NCBI RefSeq assembly: GCF_947507565.1
Contig: NC_089180.1
Location: 3,286,001-3,350,000 of the forward strand
DNA from: Oscarella lobularis
Lineage: Eukaryota; Porifera; Homoscleromorpha; Homosclerophorida; Oscarellidae
DNA length: 64,000 nucleotides
Direction of reading: 5' to 3'
The notes under the pieces were generated by a model that ran no database searches, was not told the DNA's origin, and saw only the letters and a program-made list of their open reading frames with translations. Position 1 is the stretch's first letter, and the number at the start of each line of letters is the position of its first letter. The position numbers and the translations under genes were made by a program. Below are positions 10,320 through 20,852 of the stretch, piece after piece.

Positions 10320-10878
10320 GTGTTTTCGTGGAATCAATGCCGATTTTCTTCCGGCTTTATACCATGGTCAGAGGAAAGCCTGGATGACGCGAGAAATATT
10401 TGGCAACTGGTTCTAACGCTGTTTTGTGCCCAGTGTGCAAAAAGCACTCGAACAGATGGGCATCGAACAGAAAGCTGTCCTAATAGTTGACAATTGCTCA
10501 GCTAATCCAGGAGTCGAAGAGCTTACAAGTGCTGATGGAAAAGTTGTGACGAAGTTTCTTCCTCCAAAAGTTACGGCAATTTTGCAGCCAATGGACCAGG
10601 GCGTTCTTGTGCAAGTGAAGAAAAAGTACCAGAGAAAGATTCTGCGCAATCTGCTGCTCCAAGACAAACAGGAAGAACGGTTCTCAGTTCGCCAGTTCTT
10701 ATCTACAATCAACGTGATGACGGTAATTGAGCTGATTGCTCAAGCATGGGACAAGGTGACGCCTGAAACCCTCCGAAAGTCCTGGCGTAAAATCCTTCCT
10801 GTTCGAAGAGAAGATGGCCCCGATAACGACACCGTCCACGACGAAGATTTGGCTGCAGACGAGCTGGTTGCCTTCTGA
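10320..10878 (+). pseudogene. pogo/Jerky-like transposase, DDE C-terminal half
   Basis: The open frame 10426-10878 carries KAVLIVDNCSANP (second catalytic Asp), KFLPPKVTAILQPMDQGV (third catalytic acidic position in LQPMD), and QAWDKVTPETLRKSWRKILP, then an acidic tail. This is the standard order of DDE superfamily-1 (pogo/Tigger/Jerky). The preceding ~100 bp reads in other frames as the upstream part of the same domain (for example VRGKPGW), so there is a frameshift near 10,420. The DNA-binding N-terminus and the first Asp are missing. No inverted repeats were found. Confidence 0.8.
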
Positions 10879-12239
10879 CAGGAAACAGCTTGAATTTGGA
10901 CATGCTCGACATTCAGGAGTTGCAACAACAGTAAAGCTATTGCTTTATAGGCGTACACACCTGCGCCGCCAAGTCAACCCTCATACGAGAGTATGACGTC
11001 AGATGAACGTGTTCCAGTTTCAAATGCTTGAGGAGGAAGAGACCTTCAGCGGCTGTTTCTTGCGTCTTTTTGTATAAATCAAGAATATTCTGCCATGTTA
11101 TCCATTCATCGTTCATCTAGGCCAATATGGCGTAAGTAAGTACACAAGGAAACGCATTCACCACTGCCTGCAAACTGTTTTCGTCTGCGTGCGCTAGCGG
11201 TCCGACTCACCCACTCTCTGTTTGTCGCTTCCTTTGGCAGGAAGGCATCGTGCAGCGGCCGACGAGCAAGGAGAATCCTTCAGCGACGCTCGTCTTTACT
11301 TTAGGTGAGTTCTCAAAGGCATTAGCCAAGTCGAAGAAAGGCGGGCTGCGCGGGAGTCGGCCGTTCCTCTCTTCACTGGCACACAAATTTCCTCGGCTCG
11401 CGCCGGAAGGCTCTTTCAGACTGCCGTGCTTCGGCTTTGAAAGCCTAACCGGAAGTGCGAAGAAAAGCAATAGTGTCCTTCTCGTGATGTTTTTCAACTT
11501 CTTAGGCTTCCTCTGATGCCTCAAGAAAGAAGAAAAAAGACAACGAGTAGCCGGAAGACGGCTACGAAGGAAACCAGTAAGTTGTAGAGACATTCTTCGA
11601 GTTATAGTCTTGAATCACTTCTTATTTATTTTTACAGATTATCTAGATCAAGTTGAAAACTTTTAAAAGATTTTTGATTTTTTTGTAATTTCTATAATTA
11701 CTTTTCAAATTAAAGTTTCTGAACTTTAATTTCTTGGGTCTGAAAAAACTTAATTACACCTCCTGACCTCACTACAAAAAATATAATTTTGAAATTTGCT
11801 ATTGCTTTTGAAATATTCACAAATGCCGTACGTGCTTGGACAAACACTAGCATTATTGTATTGACTAGCCTTCCTAATAGCCACATTTGATTTGGCGTTC
11901 GTCCACCTTGAGCTCTCACACGATATTTATTTCATTGTCGAACGAATTACTGGATGACAAGTCTATTTGCGCCAGATAAACGTAATGGAGGCAGAAGATA
12001 TCCGATTCAGACGTGTAAAGTAAAACTCAGCTCTGCTTCAGATAATTAAACACTTTTCGAAGCTTGACAATAACGGCCATCTTTACATTAACCCAAAGTT
12101 TTTCAATTCTCTGATTGTGAACGCAAGATCCTGCCATGATGCTTTGTCTTCCCGTTCTCCTGTCCTGCAACAAAAATCGCACAACTTCGACGTTCTCGCC
12201 GCCACGGTTGCAATTAGTCTACGCCACGTTGATTTTGAG
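10879..12239. other. No gene recognised
   Basis: A GC-richer block at 11,200-11,600 is open on both strands (128 codons minus, 88 plus) without recognisable motifs. 11,600-12,080 is AT-rich. I see no repeat or RNA gene. Confidence 0.4.
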
Positions 12240-12334
12240 TTCTTTCGCATTTGCGCATAGATACTGCACAATGTCCACAGGACTAGCGTTGAGTGACGTC
12301 GAGATGCTGTTACGACCCGACGCGCTCACGTCAG
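12240..12334 (+). mobile_element. Fragment related to a gypsy leader/gag start
   Basis: About 95 bp matching, in reverse complement, 62,632-62,729 upstream of the gypsy gag-protease ORF. Both read FAHRYC-MSTGLALSDVEMLL. It is a detached 5' piece of that retroelement family, with no downstream gag here. Confidence 0.65.
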
Positions 12335-12670
12335 CGATGGAATGTCAAGGGGCAGGACGGAGTTTCAAATACGCGCTGTCGCGATAGGTTATACGGGACT
12401 TTATTATACATACTAGAGAAGGATGGCCCGGTGTTCACCGTGTTGCCATCCTGCAGAGTCTCCCACCGCTTACCGTACGAGAGTGCATACCATAGTGTGA
12501 GGTCATAATTTTTTATGTTGTCACATATTCACGCGGTCCTTACAGCCGTTATCTACTAGTAACAGCTCACTCCTACCTACTGTAAATATTTGCATGATTG
12601 CAATGTTTTTCTAATTAGGCGCTTTTTTGACGTAGTGTATTTGATTATGTGCTCTGTATTCTGTATTTGA
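12335..12670. other. No gene recognised
   Basis: Spacer between the gypsy fragment and the miniature element, AT-rich toward its end. Confidence 0.4.
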
Positions 12671-12679
12671 GGAGGACCT

Positions 12680-13252
12680 TAGCTTCTGAAACCCAGACTC
12701 CTCCCGCGCGCGCTACGCGGCTGGGAGAGAGTCTGGGCAACTTTCATACAATCGTCGGTTCCTTTTATCGTAATTAGATCCATGCGCCGTGGGCGTGCAC
12801 TCTTTCGCGTGAGGGCAACCCCCGCAACGGTAACGTCTGCTTGCTTCGCGCGTCGAATATGTTGTCATGTACACGACAACGGGAGTCTACACGATCGACA
12901 ACGGGAAGCAGCTACGGCCGCAATAAACGAACGCTATGTCGTACTGTTTATTTAGCTCTCGCGCGCACGCCAAGGCAATCCCGAATCAGAGACGAAACAG
13001 TCAAATAGATGCTGTTTCGTCGCTGATTTGGATCGCGGAAGGACTTGCGATCGAGATGCTCATACATATCTACTGTCTACGTAAAGCTGTAATGTTGTTA
13101 GTGATGCTCGTCGCTGATTGCCTACTCTCTCAGAAAAGTAGCACGCTGATTGGCCAATTAGGATACAAAGGAACCGACGCCTCTAAGAAAGTTGCCCAGA
13201 CTCTCTCCCAGCCGCGTAGCGCGCGCGGAAGAAGTCTGGGTTTCAGAGGCTA
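12680..13252. mobile_element. Complete 573-bp miniature element, 9-bp target duplication
   Basis: GGAGGACCT occurs exactly at 12,671-12,679 and 13,253-13,261. Between them lies an element beginning TAGCTTCTGAAACCCAGAC and ending with the inverted GTCTGGGTTTCAGAGGCTA. The terminal inverted repeat runs about 100 bp with few mismatches and contains an inner hairpin around CGCGCGCGCTACGCGG. There is no transposase inside. A 9-bp duplication plus long terminal inverted repeats is the signature of Mutator-like non-autonomous elements. Confidence 0.9.
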
Positions 13253-13357
13253 GGAGGACCTATGCATGTGTACGGGTCATATTTACTGTTACCCGTACAC
13301 GCGTACATACCCACGCACATACGGCATAAGTGTAGATACTTTTAATTGAACGGGGTG

Positions 13358-14066
13358 GGTATCTGTATGACCTCCGCAAGATTTCTTTTGCTTTCTTCTT
13401 TTGAGATTTAGGTCGAATGCAAGCCTGAAGACGACTGGACAGCGTGGTAGGTGGAGGGACGAAGACACGAGGTATCTGTAGGTAGTGCCAACAATTTCAC
13501 TAGTTGGCTTCTTTAGTACTAGATTCCGACGTGAGACATAGGAGAAGGGAACGAAGTACAAGAGGACGAACAATTGTCTAAGGTATCTGTATAGATTGCG
13601 AATTTTCTCTCTTGCTTGCTTTTTTGAGTTTATAGGCACTCAAGGCAAGGATAAAGGTGATGGACGAAAGCGATGGACGAAGACGGCCCGGTCGCGGTAC
13701 CTGTACGGTTTTTTTCTTTTTCTTCCTATTTTCAGCCCTAGGTATGCAAGGCGGCCGTGGACGACGACGAGGTCGACGCCAAGGACAACGCCCAGGACGA
13801 TCGACGACGAGGACGACGGTTTGTTTTTTTACTTTTGCTGGCTTTTTTTCAGTTTCAAGTATTCAGGGCGGCAGTGGACGACGCCGTGGATAAACAAGTA
13901 TCCAAGGTAACTGTATGAATGAAGCATTTTATTGCTTGCTTGCTTTTTTGAGTCTAAAGGCACGCAAGAATGACAATGATGGACGGTGATGGACGAAGAC
14001 GGCTCCGGTCGCGGTACCTGTAGGGATTTTTTCTTTTCTTTTGCTGGCTTTTTTTAAAGTCCCAGG
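13358..14066 (+). repeat. Tandem array of ~108-bp intron/exon-like units
   Basis: GGTAYCTGTA-type sequences recur at 13,358, 13,471, 13,582, 13,696, 13,818 (degenerate), 13,906 and 14,013. Each is followed by a pyrimidine run (TTGCTTGCTTTTTTGAG or similar) and then a short GC-rich GATGGACGAAG-like block. Each unit looks like a GT..AG mini-intron plus a short exon encoding Gly/Arg/Asp-rich peptide. It may be an exon-duplication array or a plain satellite. Confidence 0.6.
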
Positions 14067-14355
14067 TTATGGCGGTCAAAATAGAGGCATCCGCGCTGAA
14101 AATAAGCTTGGAAATCTCAGCAGAAAGAGTGAGCAGAGCATATGCAGAGCTTTGGCATTTTTTCATCAGAGTTAGAGTGGAGCAAGAGGAGCAGCGGCCG
14201 GCTCCAGGAAAGAGATGGTTTTGCACTTCGGTGATGCGGCCGGAATTGCACGCCGGACACAGGTAGTAGTTGACGTAGTCGGACACGCTGGCGATGGAAA
14301 CGTTTTCGGCAGTCGTCGGCTTTTCAGCGAGTGTGACGGTATTGGGCGAAGGCAC
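14061..14355 (-). CDS. Possible RPA-like zinc-ribbon/OB-fold exon
   Basis: A minus-strand frame reads VSIASVSDYVNYYLCPACNS, then a spacer, GRCSSCSTLTLMKKCQSSAY and a beta-rich tail ending near ILTAI. Two CxxC pairs (CPAC and CSSC) about 25 residues apart, followed by alternating hydrophobic strands, resemble the zinc-ribbon OB fold at the C-terminus of RPA70-type single-strand DNA-binding proteins. The start and partner exons are unclear. The frame continues downstream into the tandem array (13,954), probably past a splice site. A transposon-borne RPA-like gene is a reasonable alternative to a host gene. Confidence 0.4.
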
Positions 14356-15345
14356 GAAAACACGGCTTCGAGAGCGGTTTGGCGCGAAGGGGCGAGAAAA
14401 AAGGTTTCGAATAGTGTAAGCGAGCGATAACGGTAAAAAAGGTCGGATCCTGAAAAGGGGCCTCGACGCCGATCGAAAGTGAAATGAGAGCGAGAAGGAC
14501 GTAGAAAAACGTTCGCGTCGTCGAAAAGAGCTCCTCTGTCGTTTGCCTCTTACCCCACCGCGCGCTACCAGTCACTAATTAAACGCTAATTAAATACCTC
14601 ATTAATTAGCTATTTAGTTATTTAGCTAATTAGTTAGGCACGCCTTTAAACACGTGACAAAATAAACAATGGAGACGCGACTATCGCGACTAACGACATT
14701 GCGCACATAATCTGGGAGTAGTTTCGCCGCCTAACCTCGTACGGCTAGACGTTGCTCGGTTCTGCCCCGCGGAGGCACTACTCTCTGTTCACGCTCGCTT
14801 CGTAAACAGAAAAAGCTCTGTCTAAGACGCTTGTGTGACCAATTTCGCTGCTCTCTTCGGCAACGGAAAGCGAGCGGATTTTATACCGTAACCCTTTAAT
14901 GCCTGGTCGCTCGCTCGCCCTGCGTATGAGGGGCTTGCGGTGCGGGGGCGTGGCCGTGTTACGTGATGCCTTACGCGCATCTCGTGACACACCCTGATCG
15001 GCACGCCGCAAAGGCAGGAAGGTGGCTCGAAGGCAAAGCCACCGGCCCAACAACTACGCCTGCCGAGAACACACGTCGCGCGCCGATCCAGACTATGTGC
15101 TCACGCCCCGTGAACTGTTTATTTGGATCCGTTCGCTCCGCCCAGCAAACTTGACACCTTCGCGACATCTGTCCCCGCCAGTCGAATGTAACGCTTGTAC
15201 GCATTGCTTTTTCATCTGCCCAGCGCTTTGATCTTCTCTTCCGAGCCCCGGACGCGCGCCGCCGCCGTCGCAGTGCCAATCCGAAAGCTATGCCAAGAAA
15301 AACGCTCGGTGTCTAAGCCCCGCCTTCCTAGCACCTTTCGCATCG
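14356..15345. other. No firm gene; GC-rich block
   Basis: A minus frame at 14,324-14,575 has a hydrophobic segment (FFYVLLALISLSIGVEA) that could be a signal or membrane segment, but no homology supports it. AT-rich inverted motifs lie at 14,575-14,640. The block 14,750-15,300 is GC-rich and open in several frames on both strands, as expected by composition alone. Confidence 0.3.
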
Positions 15346-15425
15346 TAGCCTCGGGACCCAGACTCTCTCCTAGCGAGCGCTCGCAACCCTTATACGGGTT
15401 TCGCCGCTCGCGGAGAGAGTCTGGG
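15346..15425 (+). mobile_element. Hairpin-type terminus (TAGCCTCG family)
   Basis: Starts TAGCCTCGGGACCCAGACTC. An imperfect stem (AGACTCTCTCCTAGCGAGCG ... CGCGGAGAGAGTCT) encloses CCCTTATACGGG. No partner end with matching flank (TTCGCATCG) was seen. Confidence 0.5.
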
Positions 15426-15612
15426 GGTACAAGAGCCTAATAGCGGTACGTTTGTCTTGTAATTGGCCAATCAACAAACGAGCAATGGATTTGTTTGCCC
15501 TATCACAGAAGTCCAATTAGTTGACGTACATAATTAGAATTATTTGACGTTACAATGGTTTCACTGCGCACGTAGAGTCCGAGGCTCCGACCTCCGAGCC
15601 GTTTCGTTCGCA

Positions 15613-16793
15613 ATGAGCCTTCGCTTTGACGACGCGATACGAAAAGCCTGCGAATCATTCGGCGTAACCATGTACACCGAACAGAAATCCTGCGTCGAAA
15701 ATCTGTTGGCGAAGCGCGACGTTTTCGCCTGCATGCCCACCGGATATGGCAAATCATTGATTTATCACGCTTTGCCAACAGTGGCAAAGCTTATGGGCCG
15801 TCATTGTAGTTAGTCCACTGATAGCGCTCTTGCGCGAGCAAGGACGACCTTGCGCAAGAAAGGCATAGCGGCCGCCCAGATCGGTCATTCGGACGCTGAA
15901 AACGATGCTGTGATCTCTGGCCAGGCTACTGTTATCTACGGTAGTCGAGAAATGCTTCTCGACAACGACCTTTGGCGAAGAACAGTGGCATGTCCTAGCG
16001 TCAAGCCTCGTTTGGCAGCCCTTGTTGTTGACGAGGTTCATATGTTCCATTCCGGCTCCGCTGTTGAAACGAAAGAATGCATTTTGGAGTCACTTGCAGA
16101 AGAGAACGGAGTTTGTAGGGTTGTTATTTGTACCAGCGCTTTAGGTATGGGAGTGAACGTGAAAGGCCTTACAACCGTAGTACATTATGGACCACCCACT
16201 CTGTTGATGAGTACCTGCAAGAGTACGGGAGAGCAGGACGCGACGGACGTCCAAGCCAGGCTATCTTACTGTGGAATCGGAGCCTTAGTCGAAATTGTTC
16301 TGTTGAAATGAAGAAATATCTTTGCACCAATGACATCTGCTATCGAAGTATGATTATGAGTTACTTCGGCGTCGATGAAAGTCGGTGTGATATTGGCCAC
16401 CAGTGCTGCGACGTGTGCCAGAATCTATGCATATGCGCAGACGAAGAGGGGACGAGAGCGTGTATTGACACTCTCCCTTACCTAGTTAACACTAGTCCGG
16501 ACTCGGAGCGAATGAAGAGAAGAGTGATCGAACCTAAGCGAATGGAGTTGCGTGAGCGTCTTCTAGAGTTGGACGCCGTGTCTGAGCAAAAATCATTATA
16601 TGACTTTCATATTACGTCAATAATTAGTAATGCGAAACACATTTTCACTCATCAAGATATCCAATTTTTTGTTCCTGTCAAGTTCAGTGCTTGTCATGCA
16701 AGAAACATTTTAAGAGTGTTTACGGAAACATTTGGAGACACGGTTTCAGACAGTGAAAGCGATGATGCTTTGGACGAATGCATATCAGTGTAG
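15613..16793 (+). pseudogene. RecQ-like DNA helicase, internally deleted and frameshifted
   Basis: Starts MSLRFDDAIRKACESFG. Visible motifs: TEQKSCVENLLAKRDVFACM; Walker A as PTGYGKSLIYHALP; then, after a frameshift near 15,805, VVVSPLIALLREQ (motif Ia); DEVH (motif II, Walker B) at ~16,030; CTSALGMGVNVKGL (motif V); and in a third frame QEYGRAGRDGRPSQAILLW (motif VI with arginine finger). A Cys-rich zinc-binding region follows (CDIGHQCCDVCQNLCIC), then a tail to 16,793. About 100-150 residues covering motifs III and IV are missing between DEVHMFHSGSA and VETKECILESL. RecQ helicases unwind DNA 3'-5'; this copy cannot. Its 3' end overlaps the convergent DUF6589-like gene by 9 bp. Confidence 0.85.
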
Positions 16794-17427
16794 GGTGAAT
16801 TCCACAGTTCTATGACATTTTAGCTGATGATGTTTAATCCATGTTCGTAGGCCATCTCTTGATATATTTTTTAAATTCTTCGGAACGTTAGAGAGCGAAG
16901 CCAATTTTCTGCCAGGTGTGCAATCAAGTACGTTGCCTTTTAGAATACTTTCAACAGGTTTTGCTATATCATCTTCTCGAGACGCCGATGTGTGTCTACC
17001 AGATTGAGGAGCTACGCCTTGCGTCTTCTCAACGTTGCTCAAAATGTCATGCAGTTTATCCGAGGAGCGACTTGCTGTCAGCACCGATTTGAACGTGACA
17101 TTAGCTCTTTGATGTCTAATAAGCTCTTTCAAGTAGTTGTTGTGGTGCTCTAACAATAAGTCTAGAGGTTCCACCATTCGTATTAAATCCCCTATTCCAC
17201 AGCTTTCTGTGAGAATCCCTGCCGTTTAGTACAGCTAGCTGATCTGCTAAAAAGTAAAAACCTTCTAGTGCGTATTTGTGTCGTCGCGCGTCTTTGAACA
17301 AGACCATCTTAGCTTTCCAGCAGCGCAAAAGTCTCGGTCCGTCTGACTCCCTTACAGCATCTTTGAAGTTGGTTTCCCAAATAGGGGCCCGCTTCGTGAC
17401 ATTAAACAATGCCAGAATCACCTCCAA
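16785..17427 (-). pseudogene. DUF6589-like transposon-associated protein, C-terminal part
   Basis: Two minus-strand frames. 17,427-17,116 reads a region ending LNGRDSHRKLWNRGFNTNGG. 17,177-16,785 reads PLDLLLEHHNNYLKELIRHQ, GANVTFKS-like, a SGRHTSASREDD block, and a tail. The order W-N-R-x-x-N-x-x-G-G, then D-L-x-x-E-H-x-N, then S-G-x-H matches what I recall of DUF6589 proteins, a family linked to repetitive DNA in animals and fungi. The frames differ by one base, with the break near 17,165-17,177. It converges on the RecQ-like gene, stop codons 16,785-16,787 and 16,791-16,793. Confidence 0.5.
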
Positions 17428-17574
17428 ACAAAAGAAAAAGCCCTAACAGGTTAGAAAAAGTCAAGAAAAACGCTAGGAGCCCGCTTCGTAACATTAAACA
17501 ATGTCAAAATCACCTCCTAACAAAAGGAAAAGCCTTTACAGGTTAGAAAAAGTCAAGAAAAACGCTCAAAACGG
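17390..17574. repeat. Tandem duplication, 92 bp x 2
   Basis: GCTTCGTGACATTAAACAAT (17,391) and its variant at 17,483 head two copies, each continuing through AGGTTAGAAAAAGTCAAGAA. The first copy overlaps the 5' end of the DUF6589-like frame. Confidence 0.85.
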
Positions 17575-18300
17575 TGCAGAAGATATAAATAATAGGAAAG
17601 GGTTTCTCAAAAGGGGCCCCAGCTAAAATCAGAACATTGAATGTCACAAAAGGGAGGCTAAACTTTCCTGAAGTGTATCTAACCCAAAACAAACCCTGAC
17701 CCTTACAATCGGGAAAGGAAAAACACCAAGTTCCCCAAAAAGGGCCCCAATCCAGAAATACCCACAATAGGAGGCATTTAAAAGCCTATAATTGACAAAT
17801 TACCACAAAATTCATTGCCTAACCCGGGCAAACCCTTACCTTTACACCCAGTAAGGCAAAAAACACCTAGAGAACCAAAAGGAGCCCCAATCTAAAAACA
17901 ATTCAAAATTAAGGCAAATTAATGCCTAAAATTCACTCAACAAAGGAAAAACAACAAAAAATACAGGGCCTAACCCTATGCCGAACCCTCACCATTACCT
18001 CCACAACGAGGGACAATCCTATTCTCGAAAAAAGAGCCTTATCACTCAAAAACAGGCATAAATACATGCCTAATCTGGGCCAAACCCTTACCCTCATCCA
18101 GATACAAAGCCAACACTTCAAGAAACCAACAAAACAGAAAAAGACATCAAATACATAAAATAATCGCTAGAAAAGCGAATATCTTTGAAAAAGCCCTCTA
18201 AGAAGAAAAATAAAATAGGGAAAACTGCCAACGTTGAAAAGACGTTTAACACCAACTACAGAAATTACCAATAATGTTACCATCACGCCAAAAACTGGGT
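17575..18300 (+). repeat. Dispersed TAACCC-AACCCTTACC motif tract
   Basis: No gene. A degenerate motif (TAACCCnnnncAAACCCTTACC) recurs at about 17,676, 17,819, 17,967 and 18,070, roughly 100-150 bp apart. The spacers share AAAGGGCCCC-like and CCTAAAATT-like words, suggesting a decayed satellite. Related motifs sit at 2722-4230. Confidence 0.5.
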
Positions 18301-18352
18301 AATTAAATTAAAACTAGAGAACGCAGCTCTAACAATAGCTCTCTTGCTCGAT

Positions 18353-18598
18353 CGAGGACGGCTCTCACCAGCAGAATCTCTGTCTTGTACATGGAAAACA
18401 GTTTCAGCTTTGGTTCAACAAGTCAAATGCGACCCTCTCATTTTAGAAAATTAATGCCTAAAGGCGGCTAAAAAACGAGGACCGCTTCCACGGGCAGAAT
18501 CTCTCTTTTGTACATGGAAAGCAATTTCAGCTTTGCGGGTTCAAGACGAATGCAACCCTTATAATGCAGCTGTGTGCACCGATACTCATAAGACGCTG
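18353..18598. repeat. Tandem duplication, period about 123 bp
   Basis: CGAGGACGGCTCTCACCAGC (18,353) and CGAGGACCGCTTCCACGGGC (18,476) begin two diverged copies that share CAGAATCTCT, TTGTACATGGAAA and TTTCAGCTTT. Confidence 0.8.
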
Positions 18599-19149
18599 AT
18601 TTTCCGGCACCGTGATCAGATCATCTACTTGTATTTGATAGTCATAGCTCAAATTCGCTAACAGTCTTCCCAAAAAATATAAATTGTTAAAAACTTTTTT
18701 CGATGCGGGGACAATTTTTGCGCTATCGGAACAGGTTTATTATCTAATATTTCCAAATTGGCTCCGTTCCAAGTTGATTATTTTTTTGGTATGTATTTAA
18801 TATTTGTTTAAGTACTAAAATAGAAATTCGTTTGGCAAATTTTAATGCAATTTTACACAAATTTTGTTGTCAGAATGATACATTGAATATTGATTATTAA
18901 AACCTTCAGAATTTAATATGCCATTTTGCTATATTATTTGGTAGTCATGATTTAATATTGGTATTTTAATAACGAATAGAAGTTACTTTCCCATTCACTT
19001 TTTGTTTCTATATATACAGTACCAATCAGAAGTATCAGGCCACCCCTAGTAACCTGTACAGAGTCAAGTTTGTATAAAGCGTGATAAAAAAGTTGCCCTT
19101 TGCTTTTAGCAAAGCTACTTTTTTAAAGAATGTATTTGTTGTGTTCGAC
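18599..19149. other. AT-rich spacer
   Basis: No gene or repeat boundary recognised. Long AT runs precede the gypsy element. Its 5' LTR might begin within this stretch, but I cannot place the left LTR edge without a second LTR. Confidence 0.4.
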
Positions 19150-19270
19150 GTGTTACAGTGCATGTTGCCCGGATAACCGGAGCACGTAGATATATAATCC
19201 CCTGCACCTGGGTACCAAAATACATTTCACTTGCACGCAGCCTACACACTACATGGTGTCAGGAGTGTCC
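19150..19270 (+). promoter_or_regulatory. Ty3/gypsy 5' LTR end and primer-binding site
   Basis: A TATA-like ATATATAAT lies near 19,190. The sequence CACACTACA is followed directly by TGGTGTCAGGAGTG (from 19,254), which matches the usual tRNA primer-binding site of animal Ty3/gypsy elements placed just after the LTR terminal CA. The gag ATG follows at 19,279. Confidence 0.6.
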
Positions 19271-19278
19271 GGAGAGGG

Positions 19279-20167
19279 ATGGCAGATTTCGGTCTAAAAC
19301 AGCCTCCGCAGTTCGACTTCAAGAAGAAGGCCTCTTGGTCAGTCTGGATCAAGCGATTCGATCGCTATCGCCTAGCGTCGGGACTCAGCGAGAAAGAAGG
19401 CGACAAGCAAGTTTCCGCGCTCATCTACGCGATGGGACCCGACGCCGACGAGATCCTGTCCCAGTTTCAGCTCAGCCACGACGACGAGAAAGATTACGCT
19501 GCAGTGAAGAAGAGCTTCGACGAATATTTCTCAGCGACGCGCAACGTGCTCTATGAAGTGTGCAAATTTCGCAAACGGCGTCAGGGAGAACGTGAATCGG
19601 TCGAAGCGTACGTGACGAGCCTCTATACGCTGTCAGACACATGCGAGTTCGGGGAAAGAAGGGATCGCGAGATTCTCCTCCAACTCATCATCGGAGTGCG
19701 CGACGATCGATTGTCACAGAAGCTTCAGTTGGATCCGAAAGTCTCTCTGGAGAAAGCGATCACGATCGCGAGTCAGTACGAAGAGATCACCGAGCAGCAG
19801 ACGATGGTGCGAAGTCAGCCGACAGCAGCGACGACGCCCACCTCAAGTCTCGAGCCGATCACGCGCGGTTCGAAGCCGAAACCGACGTTTACGCCGCGTC
19901 AACCGGTGAATCCGAAGAAGCAGCAACCCGCCGCCGCTAAATCGCAGCAGCAGAAGCCCGCTGACTGCCAGCGCTGCGGGTACTGTACGCAAAAGAACAC
20001 CCCCGTGCAGAGTGCCGCGCAACCGACGCCAAATGTACGAAATGTGGCAAAATCGGTCACTACGCGCGAGTATGCCGAAGCGCAGCGGTTAGCGAACTGT
20101 CATCGAAGCCAGTTCAAGCCTTTCTCGGAGCGCTCGATACGGAGACAACGCCGCCGTGGGAGGTCGA
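19279..20167 (+). pseudogene. Ty3/gypsy gag with start of protease, truncated and frameshifted
   Basis: From ATG 19,279 the open frame gives a capsid-type domain (WSVWIKRFDRYRLASGL; YEVCKFRKRRQGERESVEAY; DRLSQKLQLD), a Pro/Gln/Lys-rich linker and a first half-knuckle CQRCGYC near 19,970. A single-base shift in the CAAAAG run at ~19,990-19,997 moves the second knuckle (CX2CX4HX4C, seen at 20,031-20,074) into another frame; the annotated frame runs on in nonsense to 20,196. The start of the protease leader (FLGALDTETTPPWEVD) is visible in the shifted frame before the element ends at the unrelated repeat at 20,167. Gag would form the particle shell; this copy is inactive. Confidence 0.85.
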
Positions 20168-20852
20168 CGTCCTCATCATCATCAACAAACCATTAAAAGA
20201 AGCCTTTGCCTCAATATTAACAACTCACGACATAGCTTTAAAAAATATATAACTCCTCATAACTAATTCAATAGCCAGTTCTCTGTATAAGTCATTCATA
20301 AGAGTGCAATGCTAAATAGAATATTACCACCAATAAACGTCTTACGGGAAATCAATCCTTACAACAACCCCACACCTCAAAACTCAGGCAACGGATTGAT
20401 TATATCGGAAATGATTGGTGGTGTGCCTGGGCGTGGTAAACACTATGACGTTGCGTACTCATAATGGGATACGGTATTTTCTCTGGTACAAGCGCAGATC
20501 TCTAATGTAAGCGCAGTCTCTTTTTGTAGCGCATTTGTTGTACATTAGAAAAAGAAACGCGCAGCCTTTTGCATAAGCGCAGAGCTTATTAAATAGATAG
20601 AGAGTTCAAACTTAACTCACAGAACAAAATAGGATTCCAAGATGAGAGTACGACCAACACAAGTTGGAGAAGCAACAAATTACGCCAGCTGCAGTAGAAG
20701 ACTGTGTTGCACTGTCTGATTCTAAAATTAACTTGAATAATGAAGTTTGATTTATGAAATATGTGACTTATGGGTTGGTTAATAAATCAAATTTATTAAT
20801 TAGTATTTTTTAAATAAAAATCGCGATTAAAGACTGAACGATCGTGTCATTA
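20167..20852 (+). repeat. Dispersed repeat, copy 2 (see 668-1356)
   Basis: Plus-orientation copy of the repeat. It abuts the truncated gypsy element inside CGTCCTCATCATCATC, a tract that also begins copy 1. Its reading frame has several stops relative to copy 1. Confidence 0.75.

Noticed and set aside
13596-13910. Collagen-like Gly-rich protein in the 13.6-13.9 kb array
   Set aside because: Gly does not recur every third residue, and the peptide is interrupted by pyrimidine-tract translation (poly-Phe). It looks like repeat units with splice-like sites.
1003-20852. The inverted 690-bp repeats as the long terminal repeats of one 20-kb element
   Set aside because: They are in opposite orientation, one lies next to an unrelated truncated gypsy gag, and many unrelated elements lie between. 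They are better explained as two copies of a dispersed repeat.
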